A stretch of DNA of 58,583 nucleotides from Alteribacter natronophilus (GCF_006007885.1 NZ_VCRO01000008.1:1-58583); one strand, 5' to 3'; counted from the first letter of the stretch, positions 36,485 to 46,634 are shown. Translations and numbers: made by a program. The notes: generated by a model not told the origin, from the sequence alone.

Positions 36485-37858
36485 TTATTTTCTGTTCATT
36501 CTGTCCTTAACGTAATTTTCCTTGACTGTCTGACGTTCCCGTGCAATAGCGAGAGCTTCACCAGGCACGTCATCAGTGATCGTCGATCCGGCTGCCACGT
36601 AGGCCCCTTCTCCGACTGTCACAGGTGCAATCAGATTGGAGTTGCAGCCGATAAAGGCGCCATCTTCAATCTTCGTCAGATGCTTGTTCTTACCGTCGTA
36701 ATTCACGGTAATGGAACCGCATCCTACATTTACCCCGCTGCCGATTTCCGCATCGCCGAGATAGCTGAGGTGGGAGGCTTTGCTTCCTGTTCCCATTGAA
36801 GTCTTCTTGATTTCAACAAAGTTGCCGATTCGCGCGTCATCTCCAATGTCGGACTGGGGGCGGATGTGGGAAAACGGACCGATCGCCACACCTTTTCCAA
36901 CCTCACTGTCGTGAACAACCGACTGTTTAACCGTGGTGCCGTCACCAATTCGGGCATTTTTAATTTCTGTATGGGGACCGATGACACACTGGTCGCCGAT
37001 TTCTGTCGGACCTTCTATGACCGTGCCGGGATAAATGAGTGTGTCTTTCCCGATCTTCACTTCGGCGTGAATATAGGTGCTGGAAGGGTCAATCATGCCG
37101 GCACCGTTACGCATATGAGCTTCGTTAATGCGCTTCTGCATTACCTGTTCCGCCCGGCTGAGTGCCACACGGTCATTCACACCCATTGTTTCATCGAAGT
37201 CACCTGTCTGGTATGCCCCGATCAGTTCCCCTCTTTTCTGAAGAATCTCGATCACGTCCGGCAGGTAGTACTCTCCCTGCACGTTGTCGTTTGTAACGTG
37301 GCTGAGAGCCTCAAAGAGAGCTTCGTTGTCAAAACAGTAGGTTCCTGTATTGATCTCTTTTACAAGACGTTCTTCAGTATTCGCATCTTTATGCTCTACG
37401 ATTCGTTTAACAGCGTCATTTTCATCCCGGATTACCCGGCCGTACCCTGACGGATCGTCTGCTTTTGCTGTCAGAACTGTCGCTTTCGCACCTTCCTGCT
37501 CATGATAGGCAAGAAGGGCATCGATGGTTGCCTGTGTCAGGAGAGGGGTATCTCCGCACAGCACCACTGTGGTTCCTTTTTCACCCGCAAGTAAAGACTC
37601 TGTCTGCATGACAGCATGTCCTGTTCCGAGCTGTTCTTCCTGCAGTACGTACTCTGCGTCACTGCCCAGACGTTCTTTTACCATTTCAGCCCCGTGACCG
37701 GTTACAGCGATGGTCTTTTCAACGTTACATCCTTTAAGCTCGTCCACTACGTGCTGAACCATGGCTTTACCGCATACAGGATGCAGCACTTTATACAAGT
37801 CGGACTTCATTCTCGTTCCTTTACCTGCGGCTAAAATAACCGCGAACCGTTTAGACAT
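36485..37858 (-). CDS. glmU: GlmU, UDP-GlcNAc pyrophosphorylase / glucosamine-1-P acetyltransferase
   Basis: Bifunctional enzyme making UDP-N-acetylglucosamine for the cell wall. The N-terminal half is the uridylyltransferase ([20 protein letters not shown] at the start); the C-terminal half (from about 255) is the left-handed beta-helix acetyltransferase with hexapeptide repeats and [19 protein letters not shown]. At 457 residues it has the family length. Its own promoter is at 37892-37920. Confidence 0.98.
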   Translation of the reverse strand: MSKRFAVILAAGKGTRMKSDLYKVLHPVCGKAMVQHVVDELKGCNVEKTIAVTGHGAEMVKERLGSDAEYVLQEEQLGTGHAVMQTESLLAGEKGTTVVLCGDTPLLTQATIDALLAYHEQEGAKATVLTAKADDPSGYGRVIRDENDAVKRIVEHKDANTEERLVKEINTGTYCFDNEALFEALSHVTNDNVQGEYYLPDVIEILQKRGELIGAYQTGDFDETMGVNDRVALSRAEQVMQKRINEAHMRNGAGMIDPSSTYIHAEVKIGKDTLIYPGTVIEGPTEIGDQCVIGPHTEIKNARIGDGTTVKQSVVHDSEVGKGVAIGPFSHIRPQSDIGDDARIGNFVEIKKTSMGTGSKASHLSYLGDAEIGSGVNVGCGSITVNYDGKNKHLTKIEDGAFIGCNSNLIAPVTVGEGAYVAAGSTITDDVPGEALAIARERQTVKENYVKDRMNRK

Positions 37859-37891
37859 ACAATACCTCCAGGGTGCGTTTTTCCACTAACG

Positions 37892-37920
37892 AATATATCC
37901 TAAAACCCGTGATATTTCAA
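37892..37920 (-). promoter_or_regulatory. glmU promoter
   Basis: -35 TTGAAA at 37915-37920 and -10 TATATT at 37892-37897, spacer 17 bp; the ATG follows after 33 bp with CTGGAGG as Shine-Dalgarno. Confidence 0.78.
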
Positions 37921-38104
37921 GGTAAGGTGGTAGATTACGAGGTTTTCCACGGCTTTTGGGAGAGAGTGGGTAAAATGGCAGGGGAAAAGGGGGGACGGTC
38001 ACCCCGTTCGTCATCCGGGGTGACCGTGCAGCTGGTTATGTAAAATAAGCTGTTTCCGCTGATTTCAGAAGGGATTACAGGATTGTCAGCCGGCTGCTCC
38101 AGAT

Positions 38105-38265
38105 CTGCCCGCGGAAAGCGTCCTCCTGCAAAGAGCTTTATCGTTGTTGTTTTCCGCTCACTGCGCTCCCTTTCCGCGGGCACCACTGCAGCCTCCTCGG
38201 GAAAACCACCCTGCGGGGTCTTCCGTCGGTGCTTTTCCCGCAGGAGTGTCGCGCGTTCGCTCCAA
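38105..38265. repeat. GC-rich dispersed intergenic repeat, copy 3
   Basis: Between glmU and spoVG. Contains GCCCGCGGAAAGCG and, inverted, CGCTCCCTTTCCGCGGGC, then CTGCAGCCTCCTCGG, CTGCGGGGTCTTCC and CCCGCAGGAGTG. These motifs recur in the other copies. It makes a long palindrome and fills the centre of the 37921-38323 gap. Confidence 0.78.
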
Positions 38266-38323
38266 TCAACTTTTAAATATCAACATTAAGGTTTAACAGA
38301 GCCTGCGAAAAAAGAGCGATACA

Positions 38324-38361
38324 TAAAAATAACCCGGCCGTCAGATCCGGTGGCCGGGTTA
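38324..38361 (-). terminator. spoVG terminator
   Basis: Minus-strand hairpin AACCCGGCC - 12 bases - GGCCGGGTT followed by ATTTTTATG. Confidence 0.9.
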
Positions 38362-38377
38362 TGATGCACATCTGTTT

Positions 38378-38671
38378 TTAGGAAGCTCCTGCTTCTTCAT
38401 ATTCCACTTCTTCTTCGGCACCGGCACGTTCGTATTCAGCCAGGACTGCTGTCTGAATCTTTTCCCGTGTACCAGATGAAATCGGATGGGCGATATCGCG
38501 GAATTCCCCGTCCGGCGTACGCTTGCTCGGCATGGCTACAAACATGCCATTGTTTCCGTCTATTACACGAATGTCATGCACAACAAACTCTTCATCGATG
38601 GTAATAGATGCGATGGCGAGCATACGACCTTCCGTATTCACACGGCGAAGTCTCACATCTGTTACTTCCAT
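38378..38671 (-). CDS. spoVG: SpoVG, RNA/DNA-binding regulator
   Basis: A 97-residue protein, identical in length to B. subtilis SpoVG, starting [20 protein letters not shown] and containing [20 protein letters not shown] and [15 protein letters not shown]. It affects septation and cortex formation and binds nucleic acids. The C-terminus is acidic. The start at 38671 follows AAAGGTGG at a good distance. In B. subtilis spoVG follows yabJ; here there is no yabJ. Confidence 0.97.
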   Translation of the reverse strand: MEVTDVRLRRVNTEGRMLAIASITIDEEFVVHDIRVIDGNNGMFVAMPSKRTPDGEFRDIAHPISSGTREKIQTAVLAEYERAGAEEEVEYEEAGAS

Positions 38672-38713
38672 ATCTGTCACCACCTTTTACGTTAAGATAA
38701 ATTCTTAAGTTAC

Positions 38714-38742
38714 AATTTCAACACCAGTTGGAAATATCCTTC
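38714..38742 (-). promoter_or_regulatory. SigH-type promoter of spoVG with AT-rich upstream box
   Basis: -35 GAAGGATAT at 38734-38742 (consensus RnAGGAWWW) and -10 GTTGAAATT at 38714-38722 (consensus RnnGAATWW, one mismatch), spacer 11 bp. Upstream at 38743-38775 is almost pure A/T on both strands. In B. subtilis this AT box is where AbrB binds and represses spoVG; the same is inferred here. Confidence 0.7.
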
Positions 38743-38948
38743 TATTTTTTTAGAAAAATATAAAAAATGAAAACGGTATCTCTTCCTTTCATTTGCCTGC
38801 AGGAAAGGGTGCCCCGGACCTGGCTGCCTCTCGCGAGCCTGGCGGGACATCTTCCTTAACCGGGAATTTTACAGCACAACGCCGCCGGCGACACTGAGAA
38901 TTTCACTGACTGTTCCGCCCAACCGGCTGCCGTTAAGGTATAGCAAAG

Positions 38949-39010
38949 AGGAGGCCGTCCTGTAAGCCTCCTAAAAAAGAGCCCGGAACGTCTGTAGACG
39001 TTTCGGACCC
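38949..39010 (-). terminator. purR double terminator
   Basis: First minus-strand hairpin GTCCGAAACGTC - TACA - GACGTTCCGGGC followed by TCTTTTTT; a second hairpin AGGAGGC - 10 bases - GCCTCCT follows at once. The 38776-38948 part of the gap holds an AGGGTGCCCCGG-type inverted repeat and no gene. Confidence 0.82.
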
Positions 39011-39015
39011 GTTAT

Positions 39016-39834
39016 TTACCGGTCAAATATATTTCCTGTCACCACTTTAATTCTGCTTCCCCGCTCATCGACGCCTGACAGCCGTGTCAGGGAGACATAA
39101 TCATCCACGAGGGGTTCTTCCTCATGGGTGGCTTCCGTAAGAACACCGATTCCAGCCACAGTCGATTGAAATTCCCGCACAAGATCAGTCATTCCCCTGA
39201 TCGTGCCTCCGGCTTTCATGAAGTCATCAATAATAAGCACGTTGGACTCCGGCTTGAGACTTCTTCTTGCAAGGGACATCGTCTGAATCCGCTTTTTCGA
39301 GCCGGATACATAATTGATGCTCACAATTGATCCTTCCGTAATCCTGTGCTCATGCCGGACAATGCTGACAGGCACGTTGAGGTAGCCCGCTACAGCGTAT
39401 GCAAGAGGAATGCCCTTCGTAGCCATCGTCATTACTGCATCCACCTTTGCATCACGGTAATGAGAGGCAAAAATACGGCCGATTTCCTTCACAAGTGCAG
39501 GATCTCCGATGATGTCCATCATATAAAGATAACCGCCGGGAAGAAGACGATCCGGGTCCTCAAGCCTGGAACAGAGACCGCCCAGAACTTCTTTCGTGTA
39601 TTCCTCATCCGCTGACGGAATAAACACGACGCCTCCCGAGGCTCCGGCTGCCGTTTCCAGTCTTCCGACTCCCCTGGATTCAAATACATCCTTAATAATG
39701 GACAGGTCTTCACTTATAGATGACTTTGCGGACTGATACCGCTCTGAAAAGTAAGTAAGGGGAACCTGCCGGTGAGGATGCTCCATCAGATAATGAGTCA
39801 TATCCACCAGCCGCCCGCTTCTGCGAAATTTCAT
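39016..39834 (-). CDS. purR: Purine operon repressor PurR
   Basis: PRPP-responsive repressor of purine genes. The 272 residues have an N-terminal winged helix (MKFRRSGRLVDMTHYLMEH onwards) and a phosphoribosyltransferase-like domain whose PRPP motif is VLIIDDFMKAGGTIRGM. The ATG at 39834 gives the B. subtilis N-terminus; GTG codons four and three positions upstream are nearer to the GGAGG and could also serve. A PurBox pair spans its promoter, so it probably represses itself. Confidence 0.96.
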   Translation of the reverse strand: MKFRRSGRLVDMTHYLMEHPHRQVPLTYFSERYQSAKSSISEDLSIIKDVFESRGVGRLETAAGASGGVVFIPSADEEYTKEVLGGLCSRLEDPDRLLPGGYLYMMDIIGDPALVKEIGRIFASHYRDAKVDAVMTMATKGIPLAYAVAGYLNVPVSIVRHEHRITEGSIVSINYVSGSKKRIQTMSLARRSLKPESNVLIIDDFMKAGGTIRGMTDLVREFQSTVAGIGVLTEATHEEEPLVDDYVSLTRLSGVDERGSRIKVVTGNIFDR

Positions 39835-39858
39835 CAACACCACGTACCTCCGTCTCCA

Positions 39859-39908
39859 AAAAACCGAATGTTTAAAGTGAATATATCATTTTTATTCGGA
39901 TTTTACAA
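39859..39908 (-). promoter_or_regulatory. purR promoter with inverted PurBox pair
   Basis: -35 TTGTAA at 39903-39908 and -10 TATATT at 39880-39885, spacer 17 bp. CCGAAT cores face each other: ATTCGG on the plus strand at 39894-39899, inside the spacer, and CCGAAT at 39864-39869, just past the -10. Both lie in A/T-rich flanks, as PurR PurBoxes do. Confidence 0.75.
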
Positions 39909-40021
39909 ATCGATCCCGAAGTAAGAAACCATTCCCCGGAGGGAAACTTCAAAATTGTGTCCGCAACGCCTGCACTTCGTATTATTGAAAAACAGAGATT
40001 TCCCTGTGAACTTTCGCAGTT

Positions 40022-40894
40022 TCACCGATCATGCCGGTGCCCTGAACCGAGGAGCCTGACCATAAACACCTGCTCTACAAAGCCTTTCAGCCCATTGTAA
40101 ATTCTTTCTGCTCTCGACTCATTCTGAAGAAGGGCATACACAGTGGGACCGCTCCCGCTCATGAGAACACCGTCAGCCCCGAAGCTTTTCACTCTCTCCT
40201 TCAGACTTTTAACTTCAGGATAAAGTCCGAACGTGGCATCCTCCATCGCATTGCCGAGACCGGCACAAATGGCAGGAAAATTCCTTTCTCTGATCGCATC
40301 AACGACCGCACCGGTATCAGGGTGCTTAAGATTTTTCAGGTCCAGTTTCCCGTAGATGTCCTTTGTGGAAGCACCCATCGGCGGCTTTACGAGAACGACC
40401 CAGCACGGCGGCGGGGAAGGGATATGCTCAAGCTTTTCCCCTCTTCCCCGGGCAATCGCTGTTCCTCCATACACACAGAAAGGGACATCCGAGCCGATTT
40501 CAGCACCGTACTCAGCCAGTTCGTCTATTGAAGCGTCAAGATTCCACAGTCTGTTCAGCCCTCTGAACGTTGCTGCTGCATCCGTACTTCCCCCGGCAAG
40601 GCCTGCCGAGACGGGTATGTTTTTTTCAATGTAAATATGTACTCCGCTGTTAACAGCGTATCGATCCTGCAGAAGCTTCGCTGCCTGATAGGCAAGGTTC
40701 TGTTCGTTACCAGGGACAAAGCCTTTGTCCACCTCAACTGTAATGGCTCTGTCATTCCGAAGGGTCAGGTGAATCCGGTCGGCGAGATCAACCGTAGTCA
40801 TTACCATTTCCACTTCATGGTACCCGTCCGGGCGTTTACCAATCACATCGAGGGTCAGATTAATTTTGGCCGGCGCTTTTTCAACAAGCTGCAT
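40022..40894 (-). CDS. ispE: 4-diphosphocytidyl-2-C-methylerythritol kinase
   Basis: GHMP kinase of the MEP isoprenoid pathway. The 290 residues show [23 protein letters not shown] at the N-terminus (in two parts: APAKINL and RPDGYHE), the ATP loop [15 protein letters not shown], and [13 protein letters not shown]. The start at 40894 has AGGTGG five bases upstream. It lies between the sspF-like gene and purR, as in B. subtilis. Confidence 0.96.
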   Translation of the reverse strand: MQLVEKAPAKINLTLDVIGKRPDGYHEVEMVMTTVDLADRIHLTLRNDRAITVEVDKGFVPGNEQNLAYQAAKLLQDRYAVNSGVHIYIEKNIPVSAGLAGGSTDAAATFRGLNRLWNLDASIDELAEYGAEIGSDVPFCVYGGTAIARGRGEKLEHIPSPPPCWVVLVKPPMGASTKDIYGKLDLKNLKHPDTGAVVDAIRERNFPAICAGLGNAMEDATFGLYPEVKSLKERVKSFGADGVLMSGSGPTVYALLQNESRAERIYNGLKGFVEQVFMVRLLGSGHRHDR

Positions 40895-41044
40895 TCTTAC
40901 CACCTACTTCTGAATCCGTTCTTTCCTGCTTCCGCTATTTTACCATTCCTTTCATGAACCGACCAGTTCCGACATGAAGGAATTCACATCCGCCCTTTTC
41001 TCCGTGTTTCCATTATAGCCCTGCTGCAGTTCTTTTACACAGCA

Positions 41045-41070
41045 GAAAAAGACCGGGAATACTCCCGGCC
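41045..41070 (-). terminator. Terminator of the sspF-like gene
   Basis: Minus-strand hairpin CCGGGAG - TATT-type turn - CTCCCGG-type arm (GCCGGGAGTATTCCCGG), then TCTTTTTC. Confidence 0.85.
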
Positions 41071-41086
41071 TGCCGCTGAATACTTG

Positions 41087-41275
41087 TCAGTGCCGTTCCC
41101 GGTGCTGCTCTGCCATCCGCTGTTCGGCCATCTCGACAGCCCGTTTTACCATGTTTCCGGCATCTCTGGACCTGATGGCACCCCAGCCATGCTTTTGAAC
41201 GGTATCATAGAAACCAAGCTCTTTTGCCAGCTCGTTCTTAAAGCCTTCAGACATTGTACTGCGTCTTCTTCCCAT
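41087..41275 (-). CDS. sspF: Small acid-soluble spore protein, SspF type
   Basis: A 62-residue alpha/beta-type SASP relative that binds spore DNA. Core motifs are [33 protein letters not shown] and a polar C-terminus. It matches B. subtilis SspF (61) in length and in position between veg and ispE. The start at 41275 ([10 protein letters not shown]) follows GGGAG at 8 bases. A weak SigG-like site is upstream: TCATG - 17 bp - GATACTA, about 41308-41336. Confidence 0.93.
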   Translation of the reverse strand: MGRRRSTMSEGFKNELAKELGFYDTVQKHGWGAIRSRDAGNMVKRAVEMAEQRMAEQHRERH

Positions 41276-41459
41276 CGCGACCACTCCCTTTAACCAGCGG
41301 CATTGTTAGTATCCCCAGGGCAGCAGGTGCCATGAAGGAAAAACAATACAGTCATGAGCCGTCCACCGCCCGTCCCAATGGAAAAGCGGTGATATGCGCT
41401 CCAGGAAGTGTTTAACTTCTTTCAGGGAAAATAAAAAGCTGTTTTCGGATAGATTGTTG

Positions 41460-41520
41460 TTTTATTGCGCTGCAGGCGGATGCTTTCCGCTGGAGTCACC
41501 GCCTTTCGCTCCATTAATAA
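41460..41520. repeat. GC-rich dispersed intergenic repeat, copy 4 (short)
   Basis: Contains CTGCAGGCGGATGCTTTCCGC and GGAGTCACCGCCTTTCGCTCC, matching the ends of copies 2 and 5. Flanking TGTTGTTTTATTG and CAATAACAACAATC form an outer inverted repeat, suggesting a compact mobile or palindromic unit. Nothing else is seen in 41276-41587. Confidence 0.65.
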
Positions 41521-41587
41521 TGTGACCAATAACAACAATCTATACGAACACAGCCTTACGAAAAGAGCTAAATAAAAAGCGATTACC

Positions 41588-41620
41588 CAAAAAAGAATCT
41601 AAGACGTTGCCCTTAGACGT
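41588..41620 (-). terminator. veg terminator
   Basis: Minus-strand hairpin TCTAAG - GGCAACGT - CTTAGA followed by TTCTTTTTT. Confidence 0.82.
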
Positions 41621-41665
41621 TTTTTTGAATAATCGCTGGCCGTTCACCCGAAGCAGGTGACTGTT

Positions 41666-41926
41666 CTATACTGATTCCGTCGCGGTTTCTTCTTCAGACA
41701 GTGAAAGCTGGACAGTGTCCGTAAGTACATCGGTGTAGCTGTAGGACACTCGTTCAAAGGCGTGGGCATCCTGATCGAGCTTAATAATAAACACGGAAGG
41801 ATAGGTTCCTTCAAGAAGGCCTGACCGTTCAATCGTCTTCCTTCTTCCTCCATTTGCCTTGATCGTGACTCGTTTGCCGACATTTGCATCAAGCGTACGC
41901 TTAATTTCAATCAACGTTTTTCCCAT
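41666..41926 (-). CDS. veg: Veg protein
   Basis: An 86-residue beta-rich protein of the Veg family: [17 protein letters not shown] at the start and [19 protein letters not shown] in the middle. In B. subtilis it is highly expressed and stimulates biofilm genes by opposing SinR, though the mechanism is unclear. The C-terminal ~12 residues are acidic. It has a very strong promoter. Confidence 0.96.
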   Translation of the reverse strand: MGKTLIEIKRTLDANVGKRVTIKANGGRRKTIERSGLLEGTYPSVFIIKLDQDAHAFERVSYSYTDVLTDTVQLSLSEEETATESV

Positions 41927-41947
41927 TCACTCCACCTCACTGTATAT

Positions 41948-41976
41948 ACAATAACACCATTCGACACATTTGTCAA
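41948..41976 (-). promoter_or_regulatory. veg promoter with an internal Spo0A box
   Basis: -35 TTGACA at 41971-41976 and -10 TATTGT at 41948-41953, spacer 17 bp, with an A/T-rich stretch upstream (41977-42001). The spacer contains a perfect 0A box TGTCGAA (minus strand, 41960-41966). The rest of the 42002-42210 gap holds no gene I can support. Confidence 0.8.
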
Positions 41977-42211
41977 ATTTAATAAAACCTAAAATTATAA
42001 CAACACGGATGGTGTATGTCAATTAGGCTTTTTGCGACCTGACCCGGTCCCAAAATACGCCTGGAGGTAGTTTGTGCAGTTCTCACATTTTTATGTAAAC
42101 ATGTACCCGGATCCCGGAATCGTATGAGTTCCAACCCGGACCACTGCCTGTGAATGGCAGCATCTTAATAGTGGTGAGTCCACCGGCGGGACAAAGATAA
42201 ATTGAACACGG

Positions 42212-42243
42212 AAAGAGCTCCGGCACACACCCGCAGCTCTGTT
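42212..42243 (-). terminator. Possible yabG terminator
   Basis: Minus-strand hairpin AGAGCT-GC-GG ... CC-GG-AGCTCT followed by a short TTTCC. The U tract is weak. Confidence 0.4.
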
Positions 42244-42246
42244 CCT

Positions 42247-43119
42247 TCACTCTTCCATTTCTTCCTGCTCCACCGGGATTCCCCGCCTGAGCTTCCCTGT
42301 CGTTTCGATTCCTCCCATGCCGCGCTCACCAGTGAGCGTATGTTTCAGCAGGTCCCACAGACCGACGCGGTCCATAAACGGAGTAAGGCTTACTTTGGCC
42401 ACCACATATACAGGGTCAAGAGCATGAATATTAATACGTTCAGGCGAGCTTGCAAAGTTTGCCCCTGCCCTTAAAATCGCCTGAAAGTAAGACTGACAGG
42501 CTCCTGCAAATATCACAAGATTATCCATGTAGGGAACCACTTTACGGGCTTCCTTTACAGCATCAATAAAATACTTTGAGTTACGGTAAGCCTTCAGCTC
42601 ATCTTTTCCGCCTTTGTTTTTCATATACGCATCGTGACCGGTAACCACTAAAATATCAGGCCTCACCATTTCGATCAGTGACCCGACCTGGAGCGGCATT
42701 TCTTTTTCCGGAATGGAGACACCATATACAGGGACACCAAGACGGTCATAAACAGCAGTGCATTTCTTTAAATAAAGCGGGTCTCCGTCTATGTGAAGAA
42801 TCCGGCCGGGCAGTTCAAAGAATGCATGCTTTTCTGTGTAACCGGATGTAATTTCGTATTCGGTCTGTTCGCGGATCAGCCTGCGGTCCTGTCTGAACAG
42901 CTGATAGCAGCTTTCCTCTTTTTCCTGAAAGAGCTTGGAATGCTGCTTACGCTCCGTTTCCTCCATGATAACAAGATCATTTACTGGAGCATCTGCCACA
43001 AGGCGCATTTCCTCGCCGAAAAGTTCGACGTTGGATCCGTTGACTGCGATTACCCTGAAAAGAATGTCGCAGTTATATGAAGCTCTGCCTACGACCTGGC
43101 CGACTTTAATCCCCTGCAT
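42247..43119 (-). CDS. yabG: Sporulation-specific protease YabG
   Basis: Cysteine-type protease that trims coat proteins such as SpoIVA and SafA late in sporulation. The 290 residues start with an SH3-like region (GQVVGRASYNCDILFRVIAV) and contain DILVVTGHDAYMKNKGG and the probable active site NLVIFAGACQSYFQAI. The order rsmA-yabG-veg is conserved. Expression appears to depend on a SigK promoter at 43141-43170. Confidence 0.95.
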   Translation of the reverse strand: MQGIKVGQVVGRASYNCDILFRVIAVNGSNVELFGEEMRLVADAPVNDLVIMEETERKQHSKLFQEKEESCYQLFRQDRRLIREQTEYEITSGYTEKHAFFELPGRILHIDGDPLYLKKCTAVYDRLGVPVYGVSIPEKEMPLQVGSLIEMVRPDILVVTGHDAYMKNKGGKDELKAYRNSKYFIDAVKEARKVVPYMDNLVIFAGACQSYFQAILRAGANFASSPERINIHALDPVYVVAKVSLTPFMDRVGLWDLLKHTLTGERGMGGIETTGKLRRGIPVEQEEMEE

Positions 43120-43122
43120 GAC

Positions 43123-43170
43123 AAACGCCTCCTCACACGATAACGTATGCGCAGGGAGGCGTTTCAGTGT
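43123..43170 (-). promoter_or_regulatory. SigK-type yabG promoter inside a 10-bp inverted repeat that covers the ribosome binding site
   Basis: -10 CATACGTTA at 43141-43149 fits CATAnnnTA, with an AC-containing -35 (43167-43170) 17 bp upstream. A perfect inverted repeat, AAACGCCTCC (43155-43164) and GGAGGCGTTT (43123-43132), flanks the -10. The downstream arm contains the yabG Shine-Dalgarno GGAGG. The upstream arm lies before the predicted start, so SigK transcripts lack it. Confidence 0.65.
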
Positions 43171-43194
43171 CAGGCGGACAGCACATTACCGGAA

Positions 43195-44651
<1,457 letters not shown>

Positions 44652-44687
44652 ATAATCGCTCCAGACAATCGGGTTTCTCGTACGTAT

Positions 44688-44716
44688 ATAGTACCCTAAT
44701 CGGGTTTTCGGCACAA
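44688..44716 (-). promoter_or_regulatory. rnmV promoter
   Basis: -35 TTGTGC at 44711-44716 and -10 TACTAT at 44688-44693, spacer 17 bp. AAACCCGATT occurs twice around it (in the spacer and after the -10). Confidence 0.55.
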
Positions 44717-44734
44717 AGTTTCTTTTCTGTGTGA

Positions 44735-44990
44735 ACCCCGGGGCTGCGACTGCAGGGTCTCTCCGGGCCTCCACGGCCGCAGGAGCCACGCTTCAGGCTC
44801 AAGTTTGCCTGATGTCTCTTCATAAGGACTGTGCTCAGTACCCTGGATTTAGCAGAAGCTCAGTTTCGCGCCTTACGCTTGCTTTCCGCGGCGGTGGCGC
44901 TGAGCCTCCTTGGGCTTTGCCCTGCAGGGTCTCATCCTGTCCCCCTGCCGCAGGAGTCACGCTTCAGGCGCTTCACTTCGCCCGTACCAC
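44735..44990. repeat. GC-rich dispersed intergenic repeat, copy 5 with a truncated tandem copy
   Basis: A full copy at about 44866-44990 contains CTTTCCGCGGCGGTGGCG, GCCCTGCAGGGTCTC and GCCGCAGGAGTCACGC. A shorter piece at 44735-44800 repeats CTGCAGGGTCTC and GCCGCAGGAGCCACGC. No coding sequence is supported in the 44652-45008 gap. Confidence 0.78.
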
Positions 44991-45008
44991 AGGACTGATT
45001 CCTCCACG

Positions 45009-45053
45009 ATAAAAAGCCGGCATAGTGACAAAATCGCCACAGATACCGGCTTT
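45009..45053 (-). terminator. yabE terminator
   Basis: Minus-strand hairpin AAGCCGGTAT ... ATGCCGGCTT with inner TGTG/CAC pairing, followed by TTTATCG. Confidence 0.88.
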
Positions 45054-45062
45054 CTTTACGGA

Positions 45063-46415
45063 TCAGTCAAGTATACGGACTTCTACGTTTTTCCTTCCAA
45101 ACGAACCTGCTCCGCTTGGCATGAAGATATCAATTTTTCTTCCCTGGATCGCACCGCCGGTATCCCCTGCTACATATGTGCCGTAGCCCCGGATTTCCAC
45201 TCGGGAGCCAAGAGGGATGACGCTCGGGTCCACTGCCACCACTTTGGCATCAGGGTTTTCACGCAGGTTGATTCCTGTAGCAGTGATACCTGAGCAGCCG
45301 CTGCAGTCTGCCGTGTATGCTGTTGCCTCAAACGTCTGCCAGCTTCCTCCGCCTGAGGAGCCCGAATCGGAGGATGAACTTCCTCCTGACGATCCCTGCG
45401 AGGAGGAAGAGCCCGATGAGGCAGAAGATCCGGAAGATGACCCCGAAGAGCCTGAATCCGACGAAGAACCGGAAGACGATGATGCGGACGATGATGAAGA
45501 GGATGAAGAGGACGGGGACGATGATCCCCGGGATGCCACGGTCACCGGCTGTTTCGTACCAACAGCTACGATGCGGTCCTCACCCTCTTCAATCATTTCT
45601 TCTTTAACCAGTTCACGGGAAACTTCTTCCCCGTCTTCAATAGTGACTTCATAATGTTTTGCCAGTGTGCCGTCACTGCCGCTCTGCACAACCTCTCTCT
45701 TCCCTTCTTCAAGAGAGGAATCGTTACGGGTAACAGTGGCAAAATCAATCGTTTCCTCTACAACATCGGTGACCTTTTCCACACGAATGACGGTAATTTC
45801 CTGTGATTCGCTTATGTATTCGTGAATCTCCGGTTCCACCCTGTCAAGTTCGTCAAGGGTGATATCCTCACGGTTTAAAAAGTCAGCGACAGTCGTCGAA
45901 GTAGTCCAGATGTTCTCTTCTTCTCCATCCCTGTAAACAGTCAGTTCAAATGCCTCGTTATGAACGACAATCATCTCACTTGAGAGCGTCCTTTCAAGGG
46001 AGGGGTGAACAAAATCGTGTTCTCCTATTTCTATTTCAAGTTCAGCGAACAGATCTTCTACTGTAGGAGCTGTTGTCCATACGTCTTTCAGGTCATTATC
46101 CTTCAGAACCTGTACTTCAATTGCTTCGGTAATTGTAATGTCGAGTTCGTTTTTAATTTCTGTATCCAATGCGGGTTCAATTTGATCATGTTTTCCCAGT
46201 TCAATTCCGTGTTCTTCCAGGACCTCTTCTACTGTGTCTGCATGTGTTGAGGCTTGAACCTCTTCTTCTGCTGCAACAATCGTTACGGTCGTTTTCGTAA
46301 TTTCATAGAATGCAAAAACGGCTGCTGCTGCCACAATAGCAAGGCCGACACTGGATATGGCCAGCTTCTTCCCCGTTATAAAACCGGTAAGAAACCGCTT
46401 CATCCTGTCTGCCAT
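45063..46415 (-). CDS. yabE: Cell-wall remodelling protein YabE (DUF348-G5-3D)
   Basis: Exported, probably membrane-anchored, resuscitation-factor-like protein of 450 residues. A basic N-terminus and one hydrophobic helix (about 17-37) are followed by three DUF348 repeats, a G5 domain (about 230-295, ending IVAVGTKQPV), a long Ser/Gly-rich linker (about 303-375), and a C-terminal 3D domain with TAYTADCSGCSG and VVAVDPSVIPLG, YVAGDTGGAI and DIF. The 3D fold suggests a lytic transglycosylase-type activity. The start at 46415 has AAAGGAGG ten bases upstream. Confidence 0.94.
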   Translation of the reverse strand: MADRMKRFLTGFITGKKLAISSVGLAIVAAAAVFAFYEITKTTVTIVAAEEEVQASTHADTVEEVLEEHGIELGKHDQIEPALDTEIKNELDITITEAIEVQVLKDNDLKDVWTTAPTVEDLFAELEIEIGEHDFVHPSLERTLSSEMIVVHNEAFELTVYRDGEEENIWTTSTTVADFLNREDITLDELDRVEPEIHEYISESQEITVIRVEKVTDVVEETIDFATVTRNDSSLEEGKREVVQSGSDGTLAKHYEVTIEDGEEVSRELVKEEMIEEGEDRIVAVGTKQPVTVASRGSSSPSSSSSSSSSASSSSGSSSDSGSSGSSSGSSASSGSSSSQGSSGGSSSSDSGSSGGGSWQTFEATAYTADCSGCSGITATGINLRENPDAKVVAVDPSVIPLGSRVEIRGYGTYVAGDTGGAIQGRKIDIFMPSGAGSFGRKNVEVRILD

Positions 46416-46442
46416 CGTATGAACGCCTCCTTTAACCACCAC

Positions 46443-46471
46443 ATTTTACTCTGAAGCGACATTTCTGTCAA
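46443..46471 (-). promoter_or_regulatory. yabE promoter
   Basis: -35 TTGACA at 46466-46471 and -10 TAAAAT at 46443-46448, spacer 17 bp, 28 bp before the yabE start. Confidence 0.8.
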
Positions 46472-46571
46472 TTCAGTCATGAGCCTCATTTCCTAGTATT
46501 ATTGTCCGGACTCTGCTGATTTGTAAAGGACTTTCACTCGACAGCTTCCACCACGGAGTTCAAAATAAATG

Positions 46572-46614
46572 TAAAAAAACAGGACTTTGCCCTCGTTTTG
46601 GACAAAGTCCTGTT
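46572..46614 (-). terminator. metS-tatD terminator
   Basis: Minus-strand hairpin ACAGGACTTTG - 14 bases - CAAAGTCCTGT followed by TTTTTTAC. Confidence 0.92.
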
Positions 46615-46634
46615 CATTTCGACAGAGAAACGTG

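Noticed and set aside
45217-45654. Acidic plus-strand frame rich in Glu and Asp
   Set aside because: It is the complement of the Ser-rich linker codons of YabE.
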